64,000 bases of DNA. It comes from Lachancea kluyveri NRRL Y-12651. Its lineage: Eukaryota; Ascomycota; Saccharomycetes; Saccharomycetales; Saccharomycetaceae. Made by a program: the position numbers and the translations under genes. Location of the stretch: positions 52,501 to 116,500 of the forward strand of contig CM000687.1 in the NCBI GenBank assembly GCA_000149225.2, written 5' to 3'. Below are positions 29,664-37,994 of this stretch, one piece after another (positions within the stretch are counted from its first letter, which is position 1; each line of letters begins with the position of its first letter). Below the pieces are notes generated by a model. That model worked only from the letters and a program-made list of their open reading frames with translations, was not told the origin of the DNA and did not search any database.

Positions 29664-31460
29664 ATGTCTGCGCTAGAAGATAACTCAAGCAAGGAATTGT
29701 GCACCCAGGCTGAGTCTTCAACAAGTGAGGTTGTAGAACAGAATAAAAAAGTTGTTAGCCAAGATCAAGTTGTAAAGGGCTTCGCTCTGTATGCTTGCTT
29801 GGGGTCTTTGACTCTGGCGTTGTTTCTCAGTGCTTTGGATATTTTGATTGTCAGCACTATTATCGAAACTGTTTCTCGAGATTTCAACGAGTACTCGAAA
29901 TCTGGATGGCTGGTTACTGGCTACAGCTTGCCTACAGCTTTGCTGAGTCTGGTGTGGGGTAGGGCTGCTAGTATCATTGGGTTCAAATCCAGTATGCTTT
30001 TGTCCATCATAATTTTTGAAGTTGGGTCTTTGGTTTCTGCTCTGGCAAACTCCATGAACATGCTAATAGGTGGCAGGGTAATTTCTGGTGTGGGAGGCAG
30101 CGGTCTTCAGACATTGTGTTTTCTGATCATCTCTACTTTGGTCAATGAACGTTCCAGAGGGATGGCAATCTCGGTTCTAAGCTGCTCTTTCGCAGTTGCT
30201 TCGATTGTTGGCCCATTTCTGGGCGGAGCCTTCACTACCCATGTCACCTGGAGGTGGTGTTTCTACATCAATTTGCCCATTGGTGGTCTTGCATTCCTGG
30301 TCTTTGTCCTTAGCTACAATCCAAATGGAGGCAACTCGATCAAGAATTTCACAAAAGCTGTCAGGTCTATCTCGCATGTTGATTTTGGTGGCCTTCTAAA
30401 GGCCAAATCGTATTACAATACGTTTGAAAAGTTGGTTTTTAAATTCGACTTTGTTGGGTTTGCTTTATGCTCTGCAGGGTTCTGTCTTATACTTCTAGGA
30501 CTCACCTTTGGTGGCAATGAATACAGCTGGGGTTCCGGTACGATCATTGCCTATCTAGTGATTGGCATAGTTCTCAGTATTGCATTTTTCCTTTACGATT
30601 TTTTTGTCTTTAACAGGTTCAAAGCTCCAAGGGAGAATATGGTTTACCGGCCTTTGGTTTCATGGAACGTTATTTCAAAACCGGGTGTCATAACAGCTAC
30701 TGCTGTCAATTTCACAATCTGCCTGATGTACAATGCACAAGTTATCTATATCGTGCAATTCTTCCAATTGATACACGGCTCTACGGCATGGAAGGCTGGT
30801 ATTCATCTGATTGCCTGTGTTGTTCCCACAATCATCACCGTCAATATTTCTGGTATTATCAACGGTAAAACCGGGCACGTAAAATTTATTATAGTAGTTG
30901 GTGTTGTAGCTGCCATCGTGGGAGCTGGCTTGCTAACACTTTTGGATAACAATTCGGGTAGTTCCAAACACATAGGCCTTTTGATTCTTCCGGGTATCGC
31001 ATTTGGTGCTATTATACAAAGCACCTTGATGAGCTCTCAAATTCAAATCGATAAATCGAGTCCTTCCTTCAGACATGACTTTATCTCTGTTACAACAATA
31101 AATTCCTTTGCCAAAGCATTGGGAACCGCATTTGGCGGAGTGATTTCTAATACGGTTTTCACAACTTCTGTTCATAATAAGCTTGTGGAGTCTCATCTTA
31201 ATCTTCCTACCGGAAGTTCTGCAAGTCAACTAATTATCTACAGAGCGCAAAATTTTGACGGACCCAAATCTGCTGTTGGCTATATACTCAGCGACTCCAT
31301 CAAAAATGTCTTTTGGATGGCGTTGGGATTTAGCGCAGTGGCCTTAATATTTGGATTATTATGCTCTAATAAAAAAATCGATATTCGTAAACCTGGCACA
31401 GATCAAGCCGAGACTGAGGTAACAAAAGACGAAGAAGCTGAACAAACCCCTAAAATTTAA
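29664..31460 (+). CDS. DHA2-family drug/H+ antiporter (Azr1/Sge1/Vba-like)
   Basis: A 598-residue major facilitator protein with about 14 membrane segments. After a charged 40-residue N-terminus, the first segment ends in the family motif LSALDILIVSTIIETV. The loop between segments 2 and 3 has VWGRAASIIGFK. The segment-5/6 region reads GGAFTTHVTWRWCFYINLPI, the DHA2 signature (WRWxFxINLPIG). S. cerevisiae relatives Azr1, Sge1, Vba3 and Vba5 export organic acids, azoles and dyes, or move basic amino acids into the vacuole. The substrate here cannot be read from sequence. The charged tail is cytosolic. Its divergent neighbour, a Yrr1-like regulator, suggests inducible drug export. Confidence 0.9.
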   Translation: MSALEDNSSKELCTQAESSTSEVVEQNKKVVSQDQVVKGFALYACLGSLTLALFLSALDILIVSTIIETVSRDFNEYSKSGWLVTGYSLPTALLSLVWGRAASIIGFKSSMLLSIIIFEVGSLVSALANSMNMLIGGRVISGVGGSGLQTLCFLIISTLVNERSRGMAISVLSCSFAVASIVGPFLGGAFTTHVTWRWCFYINLPIGGLAFLVFVLSYNPNGGNSIKNFTKAVRSISHVDFGGLLKAKSYYNTFEKLVFKFDFVGFALCSAGFCLILLGLTFGGNEYSWGSGTIIAYLVIGIVLSIAFFLYDFFVFNRFKAPRENMVYRPLVSWNVISKPGVITATAVNFTICLMYNAQVIYIVQFFQLIHGSTAWKAGIHLIACVVPTIITVNISGIINGKTGHVKFIIVVGVVAAIVGAGLLTLLDNNSGSSKHIGLLILPGIAFGAIIQSTLMSSQIQIDKSSPSFRHDFISVTTINSFAKALGTAFGGVISNTVFTTSVHNKLVESHLNLPTGSSASQLIIYRAQNFDGPKSAVGYILSDSIKNVFWMALGFSAVALIFGLLCSNKKIDIRKPGTDQAETEVTKDEEAEQTPKI

Positions 31461-31943
31461 ATTTTGATTAACATCTTTCTATAGTAGTGTATACTTTATT
31501 ACATATTCATATGTGTGATTTTCCTTAATTGGTGGTTTGCAGTAGGACTGCAGACTTCTTTAGGTTTAAAATTTTCTTTTCACAAGCCAACTGAATGAGG
31601 GGCTGATGAGCTTGCTTTCAGGTCATTTATCAAATGACGGCTGACGTTGTCGACTTATACAAGGATCTAAGCTATTTCTGCAGATTTGACAAAGAGAAAA
31701 ATAAGGGGAAGAAAGAACAGAGTAGTACACATAAATCAGAGGTTCTTCATGCTTGTTGTTTTGCAAACATTTCCTGTCCAAGGCAGTTGTATATTCTTTC
31801 TTTACTTAACATTTTCCAGCATCTCGTAAAATACACCAATTCCTTTTTTTTTTTTTTTTTTTTTTTAACAGGCATATGGACTTTGTTTTTTCAAAAGAGA
31901 AAGAAATACTGGCTTGTATTATAAACTGATTGTGTTACATAAT
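31461..31943. other. transporter/MVD1 convergent 3' region
   Basis: 483 bases between convergent stops, containing a T tract of about 24 bases (31843-31866), a likely terminator or efficiency element. No gene was seen. Confidence 0.4.
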
Positions 31944-33274
31944 TTATTTTGGTAAACCGGTGGATAAATCAATCAAACATTCAGAAGTCTCTTGAGGTCC
32001 TGGTCCCACTTGAGTCAAAATAACTCTGGTGACACCCTTGTACAACTCCTCATCAATTTCAAAAGTTAGCTTACCCTTGATTTTGGTATCAAAATCAGAA
32101 ACGAATTCGCCTAATTGTTTGTCAGAAAACTTAGAGTTCCAACCTTGGTTCTTCTGGAAGATTTTGTAGATAAACGCAAACAATCTGGACTCATTTTCTT
32201 GAAGATAGTACAGGACAGCGTTTGGACCAGCATCAAAAGTGTAGGCAACAATAATTTCATTGTAAAAATCATTAATCAAATGGCAGAGCTTAATGATTTT
32301 CTTTGAGATATCGTTCATGTAAAATATAGGTGGGAAAGAGTCAAGGCATGTGGCATGGAAAGAGTTAGAGTCCTTCATAGTCAAGTCTGCAAACAATGGA
32401 AAGTTTTTGTCCAAAATAGCCTTTTTCATTTCCTCAAATCTCCGTGGAACAACGCTTTTGATTCTCTCTTGGAACAAGTCAGAGGTGTGTACAGTTAGCT
32501 GCATACCACTGGTTGATGGTGTGTCCTTCTTGTCAGCACTGACAACCAAGACTGCAGCCTTCATTTCAGGCCAATGATCCAATGGAGCAACCTCCACAGC
32601 CTTACTATCAGAGCCATCGGTCTTGTCCCCCATCTCCCATGCGACATAGCCACCGAACAAAGATCTACAAGCTGAACCAGAACCCTTTCTAGCAATCTTT
32701 GAAATTTCGGAGTAAGACTGTGGTAGCTGGAATAGTTTGGAGATAGCAACAACTAAAGCGGCAAAACCAGCGGCTGAAGACGCTAAACCAGCAGCGGTAG
32801 GGAAGTTGTTTTCGGAAACAATATGTAGCTTCCACTGGGAAAACTTAGGCAAGGTCTGGTCTGAATCTTCTAGCTGCTTTCTTAAAGTACGCAAGTCTTG
32901 CAAACAGTTTTGAGTTCTTTCACTGGCTAGGGACTCTTCTTTCCCATTCAACCATAGCTTGTCCTCAGTAAATTCTGGACTGGTTGCAACAGAGGTGAGA
33001 GTACGTAAATCATCTTGAGATAAAGTCACCGAGATAGAAGAGTTAGTAGGCAAATTCAAGATCTTGTCTCTTTTACCCCAGTACTTTAGGGTCTATGTTT
33101 CACTTTGGTTAGTATGGAAACACGCGTTGTCTCATTTGGGCGGCAAACGCTTGTAGGAAAAACCACTGAAACTCTGCATTAGAGTAAGCAGCTGTGATTC
33201 CCAACTGCCTCATGTCAATCTTAACATACAGCAATGTTCACTGGAGCAGTGGTTGAGGCCGAGTGAATAGTCAT
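31944..33274 (-). CDS. MVD1: mevalonate diphosphate decarboxylase (two exons)
   Basis: ATP-dependent decarboxylation of mevalonate 5-diphosphate to isopentenyl diphosphate in the cytosolic sterol pathway; essential in yeast. The main open frame (from 33092) lacks the N-terminus. Exon 1 (33230-33274) supplies it: M-T-I-H-S-A-S-T-T-A-P-V-N-I-A, joining to T-L-K-Y-W-G-K-R-D, which matches the S. cerevisiae start MTVYTASVTAPVNIATLKYWGKR in register. Joined length is 397 residues (396 in S. cerevisiae). Catalytic features are present: the GHMP-kinase loop PTAAGLASSAAGFAAL (near residue 115), GSGSACRSLFGG, and the aspartate in AYTFDAGPNAV. It is divergent from COQ2. The S. cerevisiae gene has no intron. 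Confidence 0.96.
33093..33229 (-). other. MVD1: spliceosomal intron of MVD1
   Basis: A 137-nt intron after codon 15. The donor is GTATGT (33224-33229), the branch point a perfect TACTAAC (33108-33114), and the acceptor CATAG ends at 33093. Removing it joins two exons in phase 0 to give the conserved enzyme N-terminus. An in-frame TAG lies at the 3' end of the intron. Confidence 0.94.
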
Positions 33275-33502
33275 CTATGGTGCGATGTGTCGAAGAAATG
33301 GCTACAGTTCAGGTGAAAGGAGTAACATATCAGCTGGTTCGCCACTCAAAAAAAAGTAAAGTTTTTCCTCGAGAAAAAAAATTCCCTTAAACGACACACT
33401 CGTGATCAATGACCGTAAAAATTTGCTCGATCAAAGGGGTATGCTTTGAGATGCATTCTTACTACTTCATATCGGTACTTCAGATCGGTAAACCAAAATT
33501 CA
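33275..33502. promoter_or_regulatory. MVD1/COQ2 divergent promoter
   Basis: A 228-bp promoter shared by two isoprenoid-linked genes. On the minus strand TCGTTTAA (33387-33394) is one base from the anaerobic/sterol element TCGTTYAG bound by Upc2. A weak match, noted because MVD1 is a sterol gene. Confidence 0.35.
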
Positions 33503-34606
33503 ATGCTAATAAAACCAGGGTTCTTAAGATTAGGTGGACCGATATGCTTGGGAAAGCAATTGATGCGTTCCAATGTCACGAAGAGTGTTTCATTGTTAGC
33601 ACGTCATAACTCTAGTGTGTCTACCAAAAACGCTAACACGTTGTTTACTCCGGAGCAGTTGGAAAAAGCACGTAAAGAGAGACTGAAGGGGTTGGGGCCG
33701 TTTGTGTCTAAACTTCCTACTAAACTGATCCCATATGCAGAGTTAATGAGATTGGAAAAGCCAGTGGGTACTTGGTTGTTGTACATTCCAGCTACTTGGG
33801 CTGTCACAATGGCTGCCATGCAAACTATGGCCCCAATCGGTACCACACTATGGACGGCCGCACTGTTCGGTGTTGGTGCATTGATCATGAGAGGTGCTGG
33901 CTGCACTATCAATGATATATGTGACCGTGATTTGGACAGTAAGGTTATCAGGTCAGTTGAAAGACCTCTTCCTTCTGGTAGAGTAAGCTTGAAACAGGCC
34001 AGTGCCTTTTTGGTAGCTCAAACAGCAGTTGGTATTGGTGTTTTATCCTATCTTCCACCTGCTTGTTGGAACTTAGGATTAGCCTCCTTACCTCTTGTCT
34101 TTACTTATCCTCTCTTCAAAAGATTTACTTATTATCCACAGGTGGTTTTAAGTGCATGCTTCAATTGGGGCTCATTAGTTGGCTTTCCTGCAATGGGTAT
34201 TATGGACTGGTCCACGATGCTGCCATTGTATGGTAGCACTTTTTTATGGTGCATGACCTATGACACTATTTACGCCCATCAAGATAAGAAATTCGATATT
34301 AAAGCAGGCATTAAATCTACCGCACTAGCATGGGGTGATAAGTCCAAGAAGATCCTTACCGGTATGTCAGTAGCGCAGATTGGACTTCTTGCCCTCTCTG
34401 GTGTCAACAGTGGACTGTTGATGGGGCCTGGTTTCTTAGCTGGTATTGGTATTTTCACCTATAGACTTTTCCGTATGGTGCGTAAAGTTAATTTGGATGA
34501 TCCAAAAGATTGTTGGAAATGGTTCCAAAACAACATCAGCACTGGTTTGTACTTCACCGGTGCCTTGTTTTTTGACTACTTGTTGAGAATATTTGGATTT
34601 TTATAG
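33503..34606 (+). CDS. COQ2: para-hydroxybenzoate polyprenyltransferase (ubiquinone synthesis)
   Basis: Attaches the polyprenyl tail to 4-hydroxybenzoate in the mitochondrial inner membrane, an early step of coenzyme Q synthesis. It has 367 residues (372 in S. cerevisiae). The first in-frame ATG (33503) gives MLIKPGFLRLGG with a basic, Ser-rich mitochondrial leader. The longer frame begins at TTG. The two aspartate-rich prenyl-diphosphate motifs are intact, NDICDRDLD near residue 137 and DTIYAHQDKKFD near 254. Flanking conserved blocks are LMRLEKPVGTWLLY and GAGCTIN. About eight membrane helices are visible. It converges with MRX15 and matches YNR041C. Confidence 0.96.
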   Translation: MLIKPGFLRLGGPICLGKQLMRSNVTKSVSLLARHNSSVSTKNANTLFTPEQLEKARKERLKGLGPFVSKLPTKLIPYAELMRLEKPVGTWLLYIPATWAVTMAAMQTMAPIGTTLWTAALFGVGALIMRGAGCTINDICDRDLDSKVIRSVERPLPSGRVSLKQASAFLVAQTAVGIGVLSYLPPACWNLGLASLPLVFTYPLFKRFTYYPQVVLSACFNWGSLVGFPAMGIMDWSTMLPLYGSTFLWCMTYDTIYAHQDKKFDIKAGIKSTALAWGDKSKKILTGMSVAQIGLLALSGVNSGLLMGPGFLAGIGIFTYRLFRMVRKVNLDDPKDCWKWFQNNISTGLYFTGALFFDYLLRIFGFL

Positions 34607-34680
34607 ATTTTTTCTTGCTTATTTACATGAAGTTGAAAAGCTTTATAAAGTACCTATATACCTATTCATCCCATAAGTGT

Positions 34681-35508
34681 TTACCTGTAGTTTCTCATCA
34701 CAATATCCTTAGCCTTCAAAGCGTTTTGTAATTTTACCCTTTTAGATCTCTCGTCAATTAGTTGATCTAACATCGAAGAATCCTCTTTGATAGCCGAATT
34801 CTTGCTCTTCGTTTTCCTTTCTAAATCCTGAATTGAGTCGCCACCAAAGAAAGCATCAAAAATACGGCCATCGTGGCCCCAAAAATCACCAGACCGATTA
34901 ACAATGTACAATTTTTGAAAAAAAGGCTTGGTATTGTCAATGAGGAAGAAGACAAAAGACGAGTTGTCATCAACACCCTGTGGACCATTCCCTGTAAATA
35001 CTCTGGTCTTTTGGTTACGCGTAATTGCTTTTAGGGGAGCAGTGTAAACTGATGAACGGCCTGTGATAGTATTTCTGGTCAGCTGGCAACGGGGGAGTTT
35101 TCCTGGTATATAGTGAATTTTAGTGACGATTCTGGAAGGAATATACAAAGCGGCAAGGGATAATGTAAATGGGATTACGGACAAGATTACGGAGCCGCAA
35201 GTCCTACCAATAAAGGTCAAAGTGGGGTTTAGCATAGATTCTTGCTCATCGTCTTGATTTTGATCACGCTTCTGATATAGATCGTATGAAGTTGATAGAG
35301 ACCAATCCGCAAACGACAGACCATAAGTAAAGAAGACCAGAGACAGTGACCATGATCCAAACTTTATTAACTTTCCTGGGTTGTACGAATAAATCTGTTC
35401 AGGCGCGGACTTGGCTACTAGAGCAGCAATCTTCGTAGAAAGAGGAATGTTAACACTTGAGTAACAACGAAAGATAGGCTTCTTTAAGTATCTAAGAGCA
35501 TGTATCAT
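34681..35508 (-). CDS. MRX15: mitochondrial inner-membrane ribosome receptor Mrx15 (TMEM223-like)
   Basis: The S. cerevisiae counterpart (YNR040W, 256 residues) binds mitoribosomes at the inner membrane and aids cotranslational insertion, overlapping Mba1. Here it has 275 residues from the ATG at 35508 (MIHALRYLKKPIFRCYSSVN), a typical mitochondrial presequence. The frame is also open from a GTG. Two membrane helices are visible (about residues 55-75 and 105-130: SLSLVFFTYGLSFADWSL and SVILSVIPFTLSLAALYI). A matrix domain follows with CQLTRNTITGRSSVYTAPL. It lies between COQ2 and TRX3 as the merged order predicts. The name rests on synteny and topology as well as length. Confidence 0.82.
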   Translation of the reverse strand: MIHALRYLKKPIFRCYSSVNIPLSTKIAALVAKSAPEQIYSYNPGKLIKFGSWSLSLVFFTYGLSFADWSLSTSYDLYQKRDQNQDDEQESMLNPTLTFIGRTCGSVILSVIPFTLSLAALYIPSRIVTKIHYIPGKLPRCQLTRNTITGRSSVYTAPLKAITRNQKTRVFTGNGPQGVDDNSSFVFFLIDNTKPFFQKLYIVNRSGDFWGHDGRIFDAFFGGDSIQDLERKTKSKNSAIKEDSSMLDQLIDERSKRVKLQNALKAKDIVMRNYR

Positions 35509-35592
35509 AATGGTTACCACAGTCGGCAGGAATCCAACGTTTCATTCCGTTTCCCTCAAGTGTAATCCTTCATAGGGAAAATTTTTCACGAT

Positions 35593-35626
<34 letters not shown>

Positions 35627-35682
35627 CTTTAATTATGGACATATACAAGGAATATACAGACGTTACTTGTGGGTAATTAGAA
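35509..35682. other. short gap with T tract
   Basis: 174 bases upstream of MRX15 and downstream of TRX3, with a T tract (about 35599-35624). On the minus strand, 36-43 bases after the TRX3 stop, lies TGTATATG, one base from a Puf3 site UGUAUAUA. Confidence 0.35.
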
Positions 35683-36066
35683 TCAGTTTTTAAAATCTTC
35701 AATACCTTGTTTCAAACCTCTTGGATCTGCGCCAACAATTTTACCCAAACCTTTACCATCTTTAAACATGATGAAGGTCGGCATGGCACTAACACCACAA
35801 TATCCAGCAACTTCAGGAGACTCGTCGACATCCACCTTGTAGAAATTGACATTTTCATATTCAGTATTCATTTTTTCTAATTGAGGAGCAATAGCCTTGC
35901 AAGGACCACACCAGGTAGCGTAAAAGTCTACAATTGATAACTGCTTGGAAGAAATTGCGGATTGCAATTCTGGCAACGTGTTCAATTGTTTAATGGTGGA
36001 TTGAAATCTCACAAACTGGAGAGCAGGTGTACGTAGAGCAGATGTACGTAGAGCAGCTTTAAACAT
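35683..36066 (-). CDS. TRX3: mitochondrial thioredoxin Trx3
   Basis: Disulfide reductase of the mitochondrial matrix. It has 127 residues from the ATG at 36066, the same length I recall for S. cerevisiae. A longer frame begins at TTG. The leader MFKAALRTSALRTPALQFVR is basic, with a small repeat (ALRTSALRTPAL). The active site is intact, FYATWCGPCKAIAP (Cys pair near residues 53 and 56), followed by VDVDESPEVA and the cis-proline MPTFIMFKDG. In place of YCR083W. Confidence 0.95.
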   Translation of the reverse strand: MFKAALRTSALRTPALQFVRFQSTIKQLNTLPELQSAISSKQLSIVDFYATWCGPCKAIAPQLEKMNTEYENVNFYKVDVDESPEVAGYCGVSAMPTFIMFKDGKGLGKIVGADPRGLKQGIEDFKN

Positions 36067-36766
36067 TGTTTTGTTTTTTTGGTTTGCAATGAGAAGAGAT
36101 ACCAGTAAGAAGAAAGTGAGCAATATAAGTTGTTTTATGCGGACCAAACATTTTATACGGATTTAAGGTTAGGGAATAATACGTGATTATAAACAAGGAT
36201 TCCAAGAAAGACCGTTTAATCGTGCTTTCACGCGTATGGTTTGAGAATAAGTACAAATTTTGGTATGCTTTGTTGGAGGTATGTCAAATCACCAAACTAT
36301 CATTTGGTAAAGTGCATGCAGATCGCCTTGTTTCTTGTTAATTTTAAAACTCTATAATCTTCATTATACCAAATTTCAAACCAACTTTACGACATCATCA
36401 TCCAGCCATACAGAGGCTACTAGTCTTGTTCATTTATGAAATGAAAGTGAGTACAAAGGCTTCTTTATTGTCGTATGTGGCCGGAATTACAGTTACAGTT
36501 TGCGACATAGCAATAAGTGACAAACGCTTTGAGTCCGGTTACCTTGAAGGTGTATTTTATCTAAATGTAAAAAGCAGCAGCAGAAACCCGTTTGCAGAAC
36601 CCAGAAGCTTAAACGTGGGGGTCCATGGTCCAAACATTATCAATACAATCAAACACAGCGAGTAACTGGGAAGGTTGAAGCGGGAGGGGTACCCCCTATA
36701 CGATCGTCCATTAAAAAACTATAAATTTAAGCTATTTACAAGTCGGAATAGGTGACAGTTCCACCA
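36067..36766. other. TRX3 upstream / AHC2 downstream region, no gene seen
   Basis: 0.7 kb of intergenic DNA. A small plus-strand frame with its ATG at 36441 (about 74 codons) has no recognisable feature and is not claimed. Confidence 0.4.
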
Positions 36767-37189
36767 TTAGTCACTAAATACCCATCCGCTTTCATTACAA
36801 AGGCTTTCCTTACCCTCTTGGAACAAGTACGCTTCCATGTCAAGACCAAATTTGCTCCAATCCACACTGCTTGGTACCAGTCTATTGCTCTGTTGAAACT
36901 TTTCCAACGTAAAGATTTCTCGCAACAGCTCCCGGTTGCCCATTAATGCGTCAACAAACTCTTGGTAGTTTCTTGTTTTGTCCAGTTGTGTATAGAACAG
37001 TGACAACTGTTTCATGAAATACTTCTTTTGTAACAGCTTTCCATTGAGATGGTCTCTAGAATGTGCCAAAAGCATATAGTCTGTGTTGTCACGCACATCT
37101 GCGCGTTGAAACTCCTGTAGTGAATCGACTAGGCTCTGTGGTGTGTACATATTGCAGTTACTCCTCGTTGTTGCTGTTGTTTTGACCAT
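36767..37189 (-). CDS. AHC2: probable ADA histone acetyltransferase complex component Ahc2
   Basis: A 140-residue protein from the ATG at 37189 (MVKTTATTRSNCNMYTPQSL). A later ATG could start it at MYTPQSLVDSLQEF. S. cerevisiae Ahc2 (YCR082W, 128 residues) is a subunit of the ADA complex, tethered with Ahc1. The protein is helical and charged with an acidic C-terminus, and I see no catalytic motif. Assignment rests mainly on exact synteny between TRX3 and SRB8, on strand and on length. The open frame extends further upstream, but that part overlaps promoter DNA and is unlikely to be coding. Confidence 0.65.
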   Translation of the reverse strand: MVKTTATTRSNCNMYTPQSLVDSLQEFQRADVRDNTDYMLLAHSRDHLNGKLLQKKYFMKQLSLFYTQLDKTRNYQEFVDALMGNRELLREIFTLEKFQQSNRLVPSSVDWSKFGLDMEAYLFQEGKESLCNESGWVFSD

Positions 37190-37994
37190 AAAGTTGTTTT
37201 GCCACCGTTGACGAGAAATTGGGATTGATCGGAAAATTAATAATTGCCCCAAAACGTATATGGTGATGTGTATGTATTGCCCTTCCCGATCAGAATACGA
37301 ATAGTGTAAATCTCGAATACATGGAGCGTTACAAACACTCATGAAAATAATGGATTGCAATGTAAGAAACTGGCGCTTTGAATCCGCCCGATTAACGTCA
37401 AATACTACAGATTTGGCCCACCGACTTAGCAGTGCACTTCAAAGTCTGATGCTGCATGTGGATATCACGTAAACGACGACAGTAATTAAGTTACTGAGGG
37501 AAGAAAAGGGAAAAAAAAAAGTGTTGCTTAAACACTGGTAGTTTGTGAACTTCTTTCCTTACCTCTCTATTTAGGATATCGAGGTCTTTTCGTAGTTTTT
37601 TTTTTCTTGATAAAGACTGGATAGAGCTTATTAGCTATTGTCCAAGATCCGAAAACTCAATTCGAGCTGGCAAAACATCCTTTAATTGTATATCCCATAA
37701 GTTCCAACGTTCAGAGTATGAGGAAACAAGAATCCCGCTTTGTTTTGCAAGGGAAGTGGCCGAATGTACTCTTCTAAATAATACCAAAATATCTAACCTT
37801 TCAAGTCTTTTGCAGATCAAATACAGTGTAAATTCTTTCTATAAGTGAAACCAGTATTGTTCCGTCTCACAAAAAATCGTCACAGTCCACGAAACCCAAG
37901 CATCGTGACCTTCAGAGTAGATGATGTTTTGGCAATTGGGCCTTGAGTGAGTATTTAATGCTAATCTGAACCGTACACACTCTCTTTTCTAAGC
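37190..37994. promoter_or_regulatory. AHC2/ZRG17 divergent region
   Basis: 0.8 kb. TTTGCCACC (37198-37206), an exact reverse-strand Rpn4 PACE element, sits nine bases before the AHC2 ATG. ACCTTCAGAGT (37908-37918), 77 bases before ZRG17, matches the Zap1 zinc-response element ACCTTNAAGGT at 9 of 11 positions. Both are motif matches only. No gene was seen. Confidence 0.35.

Noticed and set aside
36441-36665. 74-codon frame between TRX3 and AHC2
   Set aside because: No counterpart in the syntenic interval and no recognisable feature.
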